Below are positions 56,444 to 64,000 of a stretch of 64,000 bases of DNA, piece by piece. The stretch is taken from the NCBI RefSeq assembly GCF_000024465.1, contig NC_014010.1, positions 1,612,001 through 1,676,000 of the forward strand. Reading direction: 5' to 3'. The stretch comes from Candidatus Puniceispirillum marinum IMCC1322. Its GTDB lineage: Bacteria > Pseudomonadota > Alphaproteobacteria > Puniceispirillales > Puniceispirillaceae. Position numbers and translations under genes: made by a program. The notes beneath the pieces were generated by a model. It was not told where the DNA came from. It ran no database searches and saw only the letters and a program-made list of their open reading frames with translations. How positions within the stretch are numbered: position 1 is the stretch's first letter; each line of letters begins with the position of its first letter.

Positions 56444-57898
56444 TCATGATTTATACATCGGACTGTATTTGTCCTGTATACGCATCAGATCGCCCTGCAT
56501 CTTGGTTAGCGCATCTCTCGCCGTAAGGTCACCAGTCAACGCCAACCCTGTGTATTTTGTGAACGCCCTTGTCATTGGGTTTGAGCATGGCGGCGCGGGG
56601 ATGGCAGCCGTGTCCTTGAGTTTGTCCACCGTATCATAAAACACCTGCCAATTGTCGGGGCCTGTGTAGCTGTAGCGCAGATCATTATGCATTGAACGGC
56701 GCACCGGTGTGGTGATGTTGCCTGACACAAACGGCACCTGCCACTCATAGGAACTGGTGTGCTTGATGAACTCCCAAGCAAGATCCTTTGCTTGGCATTT
56801 TTCCATCATCAGATAACCCTCGGCACCAAACTGGTGACGTTGTGATTTCCACTTCGGGAAGAAGCAGACGTCAAAGTCTTCGGGAGTCATGCCCTGCCCC
56901 TTCAAAGCGCCCGCCCAAAAACCGCCGGCAGGCGTCATGGCAAGACGGTTACTTGAATAGAATCCGGTCAGGGTAGCTCCATCACCAAGAGAGGCCTCAG
57001 GTGTGATGCCCTCCTGTTGCAGTTGGACCATGAATTCCAGGGCTTCAACGACATTTTCGTGATTGGCCTGAGGCGTTTCCCACCGCGGGCCACCGCCGTA
57101 ACCGGATGCCATAGATGAACCGCCGTAGAAATAGTTCCAGAACCAGCTTGAGAAGTCTGAATTCGGCGATTCGGCTTCGGTATACAGGTTTGTATCGTTA
57201 TTGAAGATCCAGGGCATCCAGCTTCCCCACAGCCGGTTTGTCCAGCCATAGCCATAGACTTCGGTCTTTCCACCCGATTTCTTGGTGATCTTCTTAGCGA
57301 TTTCGTAGAAATCGTCTTTGGTCCAGTCATCTCCAGGACGTTCAATGTCATTTTCCCGGAACAGATTCTTGTTGATGTAGATGTTGGCAGCGTTAAATGC
57401 CGTGCAGATCTGATATAGGCTGCCTTCATACATCATGCTGTGGGGAAATGCCGGGTTCACGTCAGAAAAATAGGTGCGCATGAACTCAGCATCACGCCTT
57501 ACCCACTTGTCAAGAGCCTGGATGTAACCAGCGCCCGCATAAAGCTGGACGCCCTCGGTTGCCACCCTTTGAAGGTCAATCTGTTTACCGGCCGCAATCT
57601 GCGCCAGCGTTTTGCTGATGGTGTCTTCATGGTCAACACCTGCCAGCGCAATGAACTCAATATCGGCTTCAGGAAACTTAGCAATAAAGCTATTTTTCAT
57701 CTGCTCCAGTTTTGTGAACCTCGCAGGACGGGTCTGGATAACCAACTTTTCCTTAACGTTGGCCATAACAAACGGAGCTGAGAGAATACCAGACCCCATA
57801 GCTACCCCTACGCCCGTAACCTTGGCGGCATTCTTCAGAAAATCACGGCGTTCCGATTTTGCCTTCAATTTCTGGGTGCTTTTTGACTGCTTTGACAT
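56444..57898 (-). CDS. Carbohydrate ABC transporter substrate-binding protein (Tat signal)
   Basis: A 484-residue family 1 extracellular solute-binding protein. The N-terminus has a twin-arginine motif (SERRDFLKN, about 16-24) and a hydrophobic Ala/Gly-rich stretch, so folded export by Tat is likely. The mature part shows typical features (FPEADIEFIALAG, AANIYINKNLF, GYGWTNRLWG). RBS AGGAGG sits 6 bases before the ATG. The sugar is probably sucrose or a fructan fragment, from the adjacent GH32 gene. A palindromic operator candidate lies 101-113 bases upstream. Confidence 0.9.
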   Translation of the reverse strand: MSKQSKSTQKLKAKSERRDFLKNAAKVTGVGVAMGSGILSAPFVMANVKEKLVIQTRPARFTKLEQMKNSFIAKFPEADIEFIALAGVDHEDTISKTLAQIAAGKQIDLQRVATEGVQLYAGAGYIQALDKWVRRDAEFMRTYFSDVNPAFPHSMMYEGSLYQICTAFNAANIYINKNLFRENDIERPGDDWTKDDFYEIAKKITKKSGGKTEVYGYGWTNRLWGSWMPWIFNNDTNLYTEAESPNSDFSSWFWNYFYGGSSMASGYGGGPRWETPQANHENVVEALEFMVQLQQEGITPEASLGDGATLTGFYSSNRLAMTPAGGFWAGALKGQGMTPEDFDVCFFPKWKSQRHQFGAEGYLMMEKCQAKDLAWEFIKHTSSYEWQVPFVSGNITTPVRRSMHNDLRYSYTGPDNWQVFYDTVDKLKDTAAIPAPPCSNPMTRAFTKYTGLALTGDLTARDALTKMQGDLMRIQDKYSPMYKS

Positions 57899-57998
57899 AA
57901 TTTCCTCCTATCGGTTGAAAGATAATTTTTCAGGCATTTACTGTTTTGGTACCTGTTATTAGAAAATACGCCCTTTGTTTCGATGTCGTCAATATATT

Positions 57999-58011
57999 TG
58001 TCAGACTGACA
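57999..58011. promoter_or_regulatory. Palindromic operator TGTCAGACTGACA upstream of the binding-protein gene
   Basis: A perfect 13-bp palindrome with central A, inside the 299-bp gap between the MalG-like permease and the binding-protein gene. TTTGTCAGACTGA recurs on the other strand at 61141-61153, next to the ROK gene. The pair is the likely binding site of that ROK repressor. Confidence 0.6.
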
Positions 58012-58197
58012 TAAAAAAAATTTTCTTTTATTTCTTTTAACGCTTCTGAATTGAACATGTTTTAAAAAGGCTGGCCAGAGCAGAAAACCAGCGATGAACA
58101 GATGAACTGAACATAGACTAGTCTTTACTCTCGATATGAGCTGGTGTTTTTTTCCAACAGTCGGTGAAGGATATCGACGCCTATTCCGGTCTGCCCA

Positions 58198-59076
58198 TCA
58201 TCCCTTCACACCACCGGTCAGAATACCTTCCACAAGATGCTTTTGGCCAAACAGATATATGATCAGTGCCGGCACCATAGAGATCACAATGCCAGCTAAA
58301 ACAACACTAATGCTGCCTGTCATCTTATAGTCTCTGAGCGCTACAATCCCCAGCGGCACCGTAAAGTTCGTGTCGGTGGAGAGCAGGATCAACGGCCGGA
58401 AAAACTCATTCCAATGATAGTTGAAGGCAAGAATTGCAAGAACCACCATTCCCGGTGTGCTCAGCGGGAAGAAAACCCGCCAAAACACCTGCCACTGGCT
58501 TGCGCCATCCATGATCATGGCCTCTTCCAGCGCCGACGGGATCCGCAGATAATACTGGCGCATCAAGAAGGTTCCGAATGCGCTTGGTATCGCCGGAATT
58601 ATTAATCCTGTCAGACTGTCGGTCATTCCAAGATTTGAAAGCAGAACATATATAGGAATTATCGTCACCTGCAGAGGTATCATCATGGTTGCCATGACAA
58701 ACCAGAAAAGCGCATTTTTTCCAGGGAATGCCAGCCTGGCAAACGCGTACCCAGCAAATGAACAGAACAGCACTTGGCCGATTGTCACAAAGAAGCAGAC
58801 TATGAAACTGTTCATCATCAGATGCGGGAACGGCACGTTCGCAGACGCCTGACTCCCAACAAATATGCCTTCCCGCTCCAGATAGTAACTAAACATTACT
58901 TCCCAGTAATTCTCCCACATAAAATCGGTTGGGAGCCACTTTGGCGGCAACGAGTATGACTCGACAGGAAGTCGCAAAGAGGTTGAGACAACCCACAATA
59001 ACGGGACCAGAATAAGCAAGGCTACAAAGGTCAAATAAGCATAGCTCGCCAGTGTATTTCCCGAGATTCTATTCAT
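58198..59076 (-). CDS. Carbohydrate ABC transporter permease (MalG type)
   Basis: About 292 residues from the ATG at 59076, which overlaps the upstream gene's end by 8 bases; the longer frame reads into it and is unlikely. Six membrane segments and the EAA coupling loop (IPSALEEAMIMDGASQWQVFWRVFFPLSTPG). It forms the channel with the MalF-type partner. The gene ends 299 bases before the binding protein, which has its own promoter region. Confidence 0.9.
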   Translation of the reverse strand: MNRISGNTLASYAYLTFVALLILVPLLWVVSTSLRLPVESYSLPPKWLPTDFMWENYWEVMFSYYLEREGIFVGSQASANVPFPHLMMNSFIVCFFVTIGQVLFCSFAGYAFARLAFPGKNALFWFVMATMMIPLQVTIIPIYVLLSNLGMTDSLTGLIIPAIPSAFGTFLMRQYYLRIPSALEEAMIMDGASQWQVFWRVFFPLSTPGMVVLAILAFNYHWNEFFRPLILLSTDTNFTVPLGIVALRDYKMTGSISVVLAGIVISMVPALIIYLFGQKHLVEGILTGGVKG

Positions 59077-59962
59077 AGAACACCCATTTTTTCTGCACAT
59101 AGAATTGCAATGCAGTCGCAATCAAGATGATGACGAACAGAAGAATTGCCAACGTGGATCCATAGCCAAACTCAAGGTCTTGGAAAGCCTTTTCATAAAT
59201 ATACATGACAGTGGTTCTGTTAGCATCACCGGGCCCACCCCTGGTCAGTATATAGGGGTGATCAAACACCTGCACAGCATGAATGAAGCCGATAACCGAC
59301 GAGAAGAAGATCGTCGGGCTAACCATCGGGATATAAACATACAAGATTTTGCGCCATCCTGTGAGACCATCTACATCAGCAGCATCGATAACCTCTTCAG
59401 GTATTGATGCAAATCCTCCAAGAAACAGGATGAATGTGAAGCCGATATGCTGCCAAGCATAGACAAGAACTGTGGTCACCAGAACAACATCTGTCGATGT
59501 CAACCAACGCACTGAACCCACCCCTATCGCTTGGAGGTAGTAGTTCACAATTCCAAAATCTGTATCGAAGAAATAAGCCATAAAAACAGAGACAGTAGCC
59601 CCTGACATTATCAGCGGCAGGAAAAAGACTGACCTGAAGAAATAACGGAAATACCTGTTGGCCACATTGCGCACGGCCATCGCCAATGAAAACCCGATAA
59701 TATTCTGCAGCAATACGACCATCAGGGCGAAGTAAATGGTGTTGAGGAACGTGGCCACTGCCACCTCATCACGCACCACATAGTCGTAATGGCTTAACCC
59801 AGCGAATTTCATTGGGCTCAACACATCCCAATAAAAGAAGCTGAGAGCAAAGGAAAACAGGATTGGGCCAGCGGTAAAAGCAAGAATCCCAAGCATTGTG
59901 GGCGCCACAAAAAGAAAACCAAGCCGCGCTTTGACCTTTTTGAGAGACGCAATATCAAGCAT
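59069..59962 (-). CDS. Carbohydrate ABC transporter permease (MalF type)
   Basis: A 297-residue permease with six membrane segments and the EAA loop ([31 protein letters not shown]). No large MalF-style periplasmic insert, as usual for UgpA-like members. Overlaps the ATPase gene by 8 bases and the MalG-type gene by 8 bases; all three are co-translated. Confidence 0.9.
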   Translation of the reverse strand: MLDIASLKKVKARLGFLFVAPTMLGILAFTAGPILFSFALSFFYWDVLSPMKFAGLSHYDYVVRDEVAVATFLNTIYFALMVVLLQNIIGFSLAMAVRNVANRYFRYFFRSVFFLPLIMSGATVSVFMAYFFDTDFGIVNYYLQAIGVGSVRWLTSTDVVLVTTVLVYAWQHIGFTFILFLGGFASIPEEVIDAADVDGLTGWRKILYVYIPMVSPTIFFSSVIGFIHAVQVFDHPYILTRGGPGDANRTTVMYIYEKAFQDLEFGYGSTLAILLFVIILIATALQFYVQKKWVFYE

Positions 59963-61064
59963 GGCCAGAAGCTCTCACAATGAGATTTGAGGCACTATCC
60001 ACCAAATGAATCATCGAAAGATCCAGCTCGAGCGCCATTGAAGTTCCCGAATTGGTTGCATAACTAGGCAAGACACGGGCGCAACAGCTTTGCCCACCAA
60101 AATCAAAATAGACCATCGTATCGTTGCCGAGCGGCTCGAGCACATCAATATCGACTTCGAATTCATGACCATGATCATATGACCTCGGCTCAGTCATGTG
60201 TTCTGGCCTGAAACCAAGTTCCAGCTTCCGCCCCACCAGGTTATCCAGGGCAGACAGATATTTTTCAGGCAACGGGATCAGAACATCACTAGAGATTTTT
60301 ATAAACGCCATGGTTCTTTCCTTTACGACCTCACAGCCAACAAAATTCATGCCAGGTGATCCAATGAATGAGGCAACGAATTTTGTTTTTGGCTCGTCAT
60401 AAAGCTGTTGTGGAGGCCCGACCTGCTCGATCTTGCCCTCGTTCATCACTACGATCCGGTCGGCAAGCGTCATTGCTTCAGTCTGATCATGCGTTACATA
60501 AATGATTGTGGTCGCGACGCGCTGGTGGATTTTCTTGATCTCAGTTCGCATCTGCACGCGTAACTTTGCATCGAGATTTGACAATGGTTCATCGAACAGG
60601 AACACGGCTGGTTGCCTGACAATTGCACGCCCCATTGCAACGCGTTGCCGCTGCCCGCCAGATAGCTGCTTCGGCAGACGCTTCAACAAATCCTCCAGGC
60701 CCAGAATTGCCGCAGCTTCCTTTACACGCCGGTCAATCTCTACTCGGTTGACGCCACGCATCGAAAGTGAAATGGATATGTTCTTGTAAACATTCATATG
60801 AGGATAAAGCGCATAGTTCTGGAACACCATGGCAACATCCCGATCCTTCGGTTGAACGAAATTCACGTTCTGGTCACCAATCCGTATATCGCCTTCGGTC
60901 AGATCCTCAAGACCAGCAATCATACGAAGTGTAGTGCTTTTACCGCAGCCGGATGGACCAACAAGCACTATGAATTCTCCATGTGCTATGTCGACATCGA
61001 CCTTGTCGACAACCGTGACACCACCAAACTTCTTGGAAAGACCTGACAGATAAACATTAGCCAT
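59955..61064 (-). CDS. Sugar ABC transporter ATP-binding protein (UgpC/MsmK type)
   Basis: About 369 residues from MANVYLSG. Walker [10 protein letters not shown], signature LSGGQRQR, Walker [18 protein letters not shown]-loop [16 protein letters not shown]-terminal TOBE domain (about 240-369) includes LGFRPEHM. Such ATPases can serve several sugar permeases. First gene of the ABC operon, divergent from the ROK gene across 173 bases. Confidence 0.92.
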   Translation of the reverse strand: MANVYLSGLSKKFGGVTVVDKVDVDIAHGEFIVLVGPSGCGKSTTLRMIAGLEDLTEGDIRIGDQNVNFVQPKDRDVAMVFQNYALYPHMNVYKNISISLSMRGVNRVEIDRRVKEAAAILGLEDLLKRLPKQLSGGQRQRVAMGRAIVRQPAVFLFDEPLSNLDAKLRVQMRTEIKKIHQRVATTIIYVTHDQTEAMTLADRIVVMNEGKIEQVGPPQQLYDEPKTKFVASFIGSPGMNFVGCEVVKERTMAFIKISSDVLIPLPEKYLSALDNLVGRKLELGFRPEHMTEPRSYDHGHEFEVDIDVLEPLGNDTMVYFDFGGQSCCARVLPSYATNSGTSMALELDLSMIHLVDSASNLIVRASGHA

Positions 61065-61140
61065 ATTGATCACATTTGCATTTATTATCCCACTTTCCAA
61101 ATTAGACAGTAAATTTATCATTCTGTCAATTATTATTAAT

Positions 61141-61151
61141 TCAGTCTGACA
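61141..61151. promoter_or_regulatory. Second copy of the palindromic operator in the ABC/ROK divergent promoter region
   Basis: TCAGTCTGACA followed by AA: the reverse complement of the TTTGTCAGACTGA core at 57997-58009. It lies 77-87 bases before the ABC ATPase gene and about 90 before the ROK gene, so one protein bound here could control both directions. Confidence 0.55.
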
Positions 61152-61237
61152 AAATAAATATTCTTAGATTTGATTTATCCGACTGATTACGACTAAACTA
61201 AAGCCAATTATATTTAGAAATTAGTTTGGGAAATCAA

Positions 61238-62479
61238 ATGGCAGCTAGAAGATTGGGAGGAAGCCAACTTGGCATTGGCGATTATAATGAAAAAGTGGTG
61301 CTTTATCATGTCAGACACCAAAAACAGGTTACAAAGGCAGAAATAGCCCGTAGTTCAGGTCTTGCCGCCCAAACGGTTTCGGTTATTGTGAATAGGCTGT
61401 TGAAGGCAGGCCTGCTGAAGTCATCAAGCGCCAAGAAGACCGAGAGAAAGCAGGTCGGTTTTCCCGCAAAGCCTGTTATTTTGAATCCTCAAGCAGTATT
61501 TTCGATCGGGATAAGCATCGGCAGGCGTTCACTCAGCATCTCGCTTGTGAATTTTTGCTGTGAGATTGTGAAACAGTTCAGCGCCACATTTGAATACCCT
61601 AACCCAATGTTCTGCCTAGATTTTATCGAATCTCATTTTCAGAAAATGGTGTCATCGTTGACCATGACGGAACGCGATAGTCTAATTGGAGTCGGCGTTT
61701 CCGCGCCCTACGGGCTTGGCGACAGGATGCGCCAGACACAAGGAAAAGATATCCTGACAGACAATTGGAAAAAAATTAACCTCAAAACCTTCATTGAAGG
61801 CCTGACCGATTTACCTGTCTTTCTTGAACATGATGTAAAGGCCGCATGTCTGGCAGACATGACGCTGACACCCAAGAATGAAAGGGCGCCATCTTATCTA
61901 TACATATTTGTCGGAACTGTTCTGGGGGGCGCTATTGTAATTGAAGATAACCTGTTCAAAGGTAGATTTGGCTATGCGGGGGCACTCGGGCCCATGATTA
62001 CAGGTAGATCCGAGGATGGTAAGCCGCTACCAGTTCTTGATTTTGCATCAACATCCATGATCGATAAGCCCCTTGCACGGCTGGGCACAAAACTCATTGC
62101 CGAGTCCTTAAATAATGGCACCGCGGATTCTTGGGGTTCCGACGACAAGTCTAACCTTGCAGAAATAGAAAGATGGCTGGAAACAGCCAGCAGGCATCTC
62201 GCCTTGCTGATTATTAATTCATGTTCGATATTGGATTTTGAAACAATTGTGATTGATGGGGATTTGCCTAAAGCCATTGTGGAAGAGCTATGCCACCGCA
62301 CTGAACAGGAATTGGAACAGATTGATTTTACCGGTCTAATCCGACCAAACGTAAGTTCTGGGAAACTCGGCCACGACTCCTATGCTCTTGGCGCATCATT
62401 TTTGCCAATTTACGCAAGATTCGAGCCAACACAGGCTCAGTTTTTTAGTCAGACAAACGATGTCAACAAAATTATCTGA
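61238..62479 (+). CDS. ROK-family transcriptional regulator
   Basis: About 413 residues from the ATG at 61238 (a TTG four codons earlier is possible). N-terminal winged HTH (VTKAEIARSSGLAAQTVSVIVNRLLKAGLL, about 33-62) then an ASKHA sugar-kinase-like domain: ISIGRRSLSISL, VGVSAPYGL, FVGTVLGGAIVIEDNLFKG. The ROK zinc-binding Cys-rich motif is not evident and the GHxxL-type motif is degenerate, so it is probably a pure regulator rather than a kinase. Sugar imported by the divergent operon is the expected inducer. Confidence 0.9.
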   Translation: MAARRLGGSQLGIGDYNEKVVLYHVRHQKQVTKAEIARSSGLAAQTVSVIVNRLLKAGLLKSSSAKKTERKQVGFPAKPVILNPQAVFSIGISIGRRSLSISLVNFCCEIVKQFSATFEYPNPMFCLDFIESHFQKMVSSLTMTERDSLIGVGVSAPYGLGDRMRQTQGKDILTDNWKKINLKTFIEGLTDLPVFLEHDVKAACLADMTLTPKNERAPSYLYIFVGTVLGGAIVIEDNLFKGRFGYAGALGPMITGRSEDGKPLPVLDFASTSMIDKPLARLGTKLIAESLNNGTADSWGSDDKSNLAEIERWLETASRHLALLIINSCSILDFETIVIDGDLPKAIVEELCHRTEQELEQIDFTGLIRPNVSSGKLGHDSYALGASFLPIYARFEPTQAQFFSQTNDVNKII

Positions 62480-62557
62480 CCCACTGCAACACAACAAAGC
62501 TCTGCATCGCCTCCACCCATCTATCACCTGTCTGAGGTCCAAGGCGCAACACCCAAC

Positions 62558-62844
62558 CCATTCTAGGCCCCACCCTTTCAGTAAAGTCCAAAACTGATTA
62601 AGAAACGCCCTCAGTAACCCTGATCCGTGGTCTACGGTCCATGGTCCTCGGCTCAAGGTCCGAGGATCACGGGCCTATGTGCTTGGAACTTGGCCCTCGA
62701 ACCACGGAGCTTGGTTCAGGCAAGGTTGCAGGTAAGGTTTTGATAGTTGACCATATGCGATGATATGCTAAGCTATTGTTATAGCTAGATTCAGTTACGG
62801 ATTGGCGCTGTGGGTAGGCATCGAACTTCTTCCCGAGCGCGCCA
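62558..62844 (-). repeat. Right copy of the 287-bp perfect inverted repeat
   Basis: Exact reverse complement of 50816-51102, ending in the 17-bp tRNA-Arg 3'-end core at 62828-62844 in the same orientation as the tRNA. It is both the right arm of the inverted repeat and the candidate right attachment site of the island. Confidence 0.9.
62613..62717. repeat. Heptad array 3' (15 units) in the right inverted repeat
   Basis: The mirror copy of array 3 at 50943-51047, identical in every unit and in opposite orientation. Confidence 0.8.
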
Positions 62845-62946
62845 CTTCCTCCCAATATATTCAGATAGTTACCAGATTACGGTATCAGTCTGTTCTCAGA
62901 AAACATCAGTTTTGACACAGATTTGACACAGTAAAAGGTCAAATCA

Positions 62947-63927
62947 ATGGGTTGTGTGCGTAAAAGAGGTAAGTCTTGGAATGCTCAAGTGAGGATTGCT
63001 GGATGGAGAAGTTTCACCAAATCATTCAAGTTAAAATCAGATGCTGTTTGCTGGGTTCAACAAACAGAACATCAACTCAAGAACACTTCCCTTCCTTCAG
63101 TCGATGTTGGTGACACGACTCTCAGAGAACTTCTTCAGACATATGCTAAAGAAGTATCCTCTCATCTTAAAGGTTCAGAGATAGAAACATACAAACTGAA
63201 CCTTTATTCCAAACATCCTATTGCAGAAAACAAACTCGTTAATCTTACTCAGAGGCATTTTGAACATCTGCGAGATGAGAGATTAAAACAGGTGAAGTCG
63301 GGAACAGTTCATGCCGATTTGATGATGTTTAGAAGAGTATTCAAAACTGCAATACACAAATGGGGATATGGACTACCCAAAAACCCTGTTGAATATCTTC
63401 AACTGCCATCACCACACAAGTCTCGCAAACGCAGATTGATGCCTAGTGAAAAAGAACACCTTCTCACCGCCGCATCATTACAACGCAACATCTATATCGC
63501 CTCTATAGTTGAGTTCGCGATTGAAACAGGTATGCGCCGTTCAGAAATATTAAAACTCAGATGGTGTGATGTTGATTTAGAGAATGGGTTTGCATCTCTC
63601 TATGACACCAAGAATGGTGAAGATAGAAGAGTGCCACTCACCAGACGGTGCATAGAAGTCCTTCAGACGGTGCCACATACTAATGAACAAGTGTTTCCAA
63701 TCTCCGCCACCTGTCTGCGTCTTGCATGGAACAGAGCACGCAAAAAAGCAGGCATCACTGATTTACGATTTCATGATTTGAGACATGAAGCAGTCTCACG
63801 GTTCTTTGAGATGGGAATGTCAGTTCCAGAAGTTGCACTCATATCTGGACACAAGGATGTAAGACAGTTGTTCAGATACACTCACCTCAATCCAGACAAT
63901 GTGTTCAAGAAGTATGAGGCGTTCTAA
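62947..63927 (+). CDS. Second tyrosine-recombinase integrase
   Basis: A 326-residue integrase, different from the one at 49.6 kb. N-terminal AP2-like/arm-binding part (CVRKRGKSWNAQVRIAGWRSF), core-binding domain (about 60-155), and catalytic domain: Arg in IETGMRRSEILKLRW, HDLRHEAVSRF, SGHKD and the Tyr in LFRYTH. It begins 103 bases beyond a tRNA-Arg-end copy, so it probably heads another tRNA-Arg-targeted element running past the window. Confidence 0.92.
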   Translation: MGCVRKRGKSWNAQVRIAGWRSFTKSFKLKSDAVCWVQQTEHQLKNTSLPSVDVGDTTLRELLQTYAKEVSSHLKGSEIETYKLNLYSKHPIAENKLVNLTQRHFEHLRDERLKQVKSGTVHADLMMFRRVFKTAIHKWGYGLPKNPVEYLQLPSPHKSRKRRLMPSEKEHLLTAASLQRNIYIASIVEFAIETGMRRSEILKLRWCDVDLENGFASLYDTKNGEDRRVPLTRRCIEVLQTVPHTNEQVFPISATCLRLAWNRARKKAGITDLRFHDLRHEAVSRFFEMGMSVPEVALISGHKDVRQLFRYTHLNPDNVFKKYEAF

Positions 63928-64000
63928 AACAGTCCAGAGACATAATGGTAAATGCCATACACGATGACACAAATTACGGCGAGGATGATGAAGAGTGTTT

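Larger units (their letters stand above)
49497..62844. mobile_element. tRNA-Arg genomic island carrying an integrase, NrS-1-like replicase and a beta-fructoside utilisation cargo
   Basis: A 13.3-kb region bounded by direct 17-bp copies of the tRNA-Arg 3' end. Inside are a tyrosine integrase next to the tRNA, an AlpA-like regulator, a primase-polymerase-helicase, an HGGXG protein, then a GH32/ABC/ROK sugar cluster. A third, inverted core copy at 50816-50832 is the outer end of a 287-bp inverted repeat enclosing everything except the integrase. Sequence is AT-richer than the flanking core genes. A second integrase just beyond the right end implies a further element in tandem. Confidence 0.8.

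Noticed and set aside
62440-62453. A third ROK operator (AGTCAGACAAA)
   Set aside because: The order of half-sites differs from the palindrome and it lies inside the ROK coding sequence.
62780-62844. A second complete tRNA-Arg
   Set aside because: Only the last ~17 bases match; no D arm or anticodon arm can be formed.

Overview
The window reads as a chromosome segment of a marine alphaproteobacterium. Supporting signs are the rpmH-rnpA-yidD-yidC-engB-argB-HAD-dapD-dapE order, the hemC-hemD-mitofilin-hemY order, an SRP RNA just before dnaX-ybaB-recR, a GAAC-N7-GAAC SOS box before umuDC, and a full Liv-type amino acid importer. Moderate G+C and the gene mix would suit the SAR116 group (Puniceispirillum-like). 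That placement is inference; no database was searched.

Positions 1-49,500 are mostly core genome. An SDR enzyme is followed by a five-gene Liv-type ABC importer whose last ATPase carries a lysine/alanine-rich, histone-H1-like N-terminal tail. Next come a class V aminotransferase, a TauE/SafE permease, an FAH-family enzyme, an MFS carrier, and an SOS-type umuDC pair with an XRE regulator. A tRNA-Thr has a 45-bp copy of its 3' end and flank 1.3 kb away, bracketing one substrate-binding-like gene: a possible one-gene cassette. Heme genes, tsaD-gpsA, a glycosyltransferase cluster, pepA, hisN-like, cytochrome c, kdsB, pheA, SRP RNA, dnaX-ybaB-recR, rmuC, def-fmt-truA and the dap/arg/yidC cluster follow. 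A sensor kinase with an apparent 3' frameshift and gpt close this part.

Positions 49,437-64,000 are an integrated region at tRNA-Arg(ACG). The first element (about 49.5-62.84 kb) holds a tyrosine integrase, an AlpA-like regulator, a primase-polymerase/SF3-helicase protein resembling phage NrS-1 replicase, an HGGXG protein, and a catabolic cargo. The cargo is a GH32 beta-fructosidase-like enzyme, a carbohydrate ABC importer and a divergent ROK regulator with two matching palindromic operator candidates. A second integrase starts just beyond the distal tRNA-end copy, so a second element appears to continue past the window.

The most unusual structure lies at the island boundaries. The inner 11.5 kb is flanked by a perfect 287-bp inverted repeat whose outer ends are a 17-bp copy of the tRNA-Arg 3' end. 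Beside the tRNA, beside the integrase, inside both inverted repeats and once mid-island are arrays of a degenerate 7-bp unit, about GNNCCNN, keeping strict 7-bp phase while the other positions vary. Two arrays facing each other across the integrase differ by whole heptads while their neighbours are identical. Together these suggest an invertible or modular island with an unusual heptad-based boundary system.
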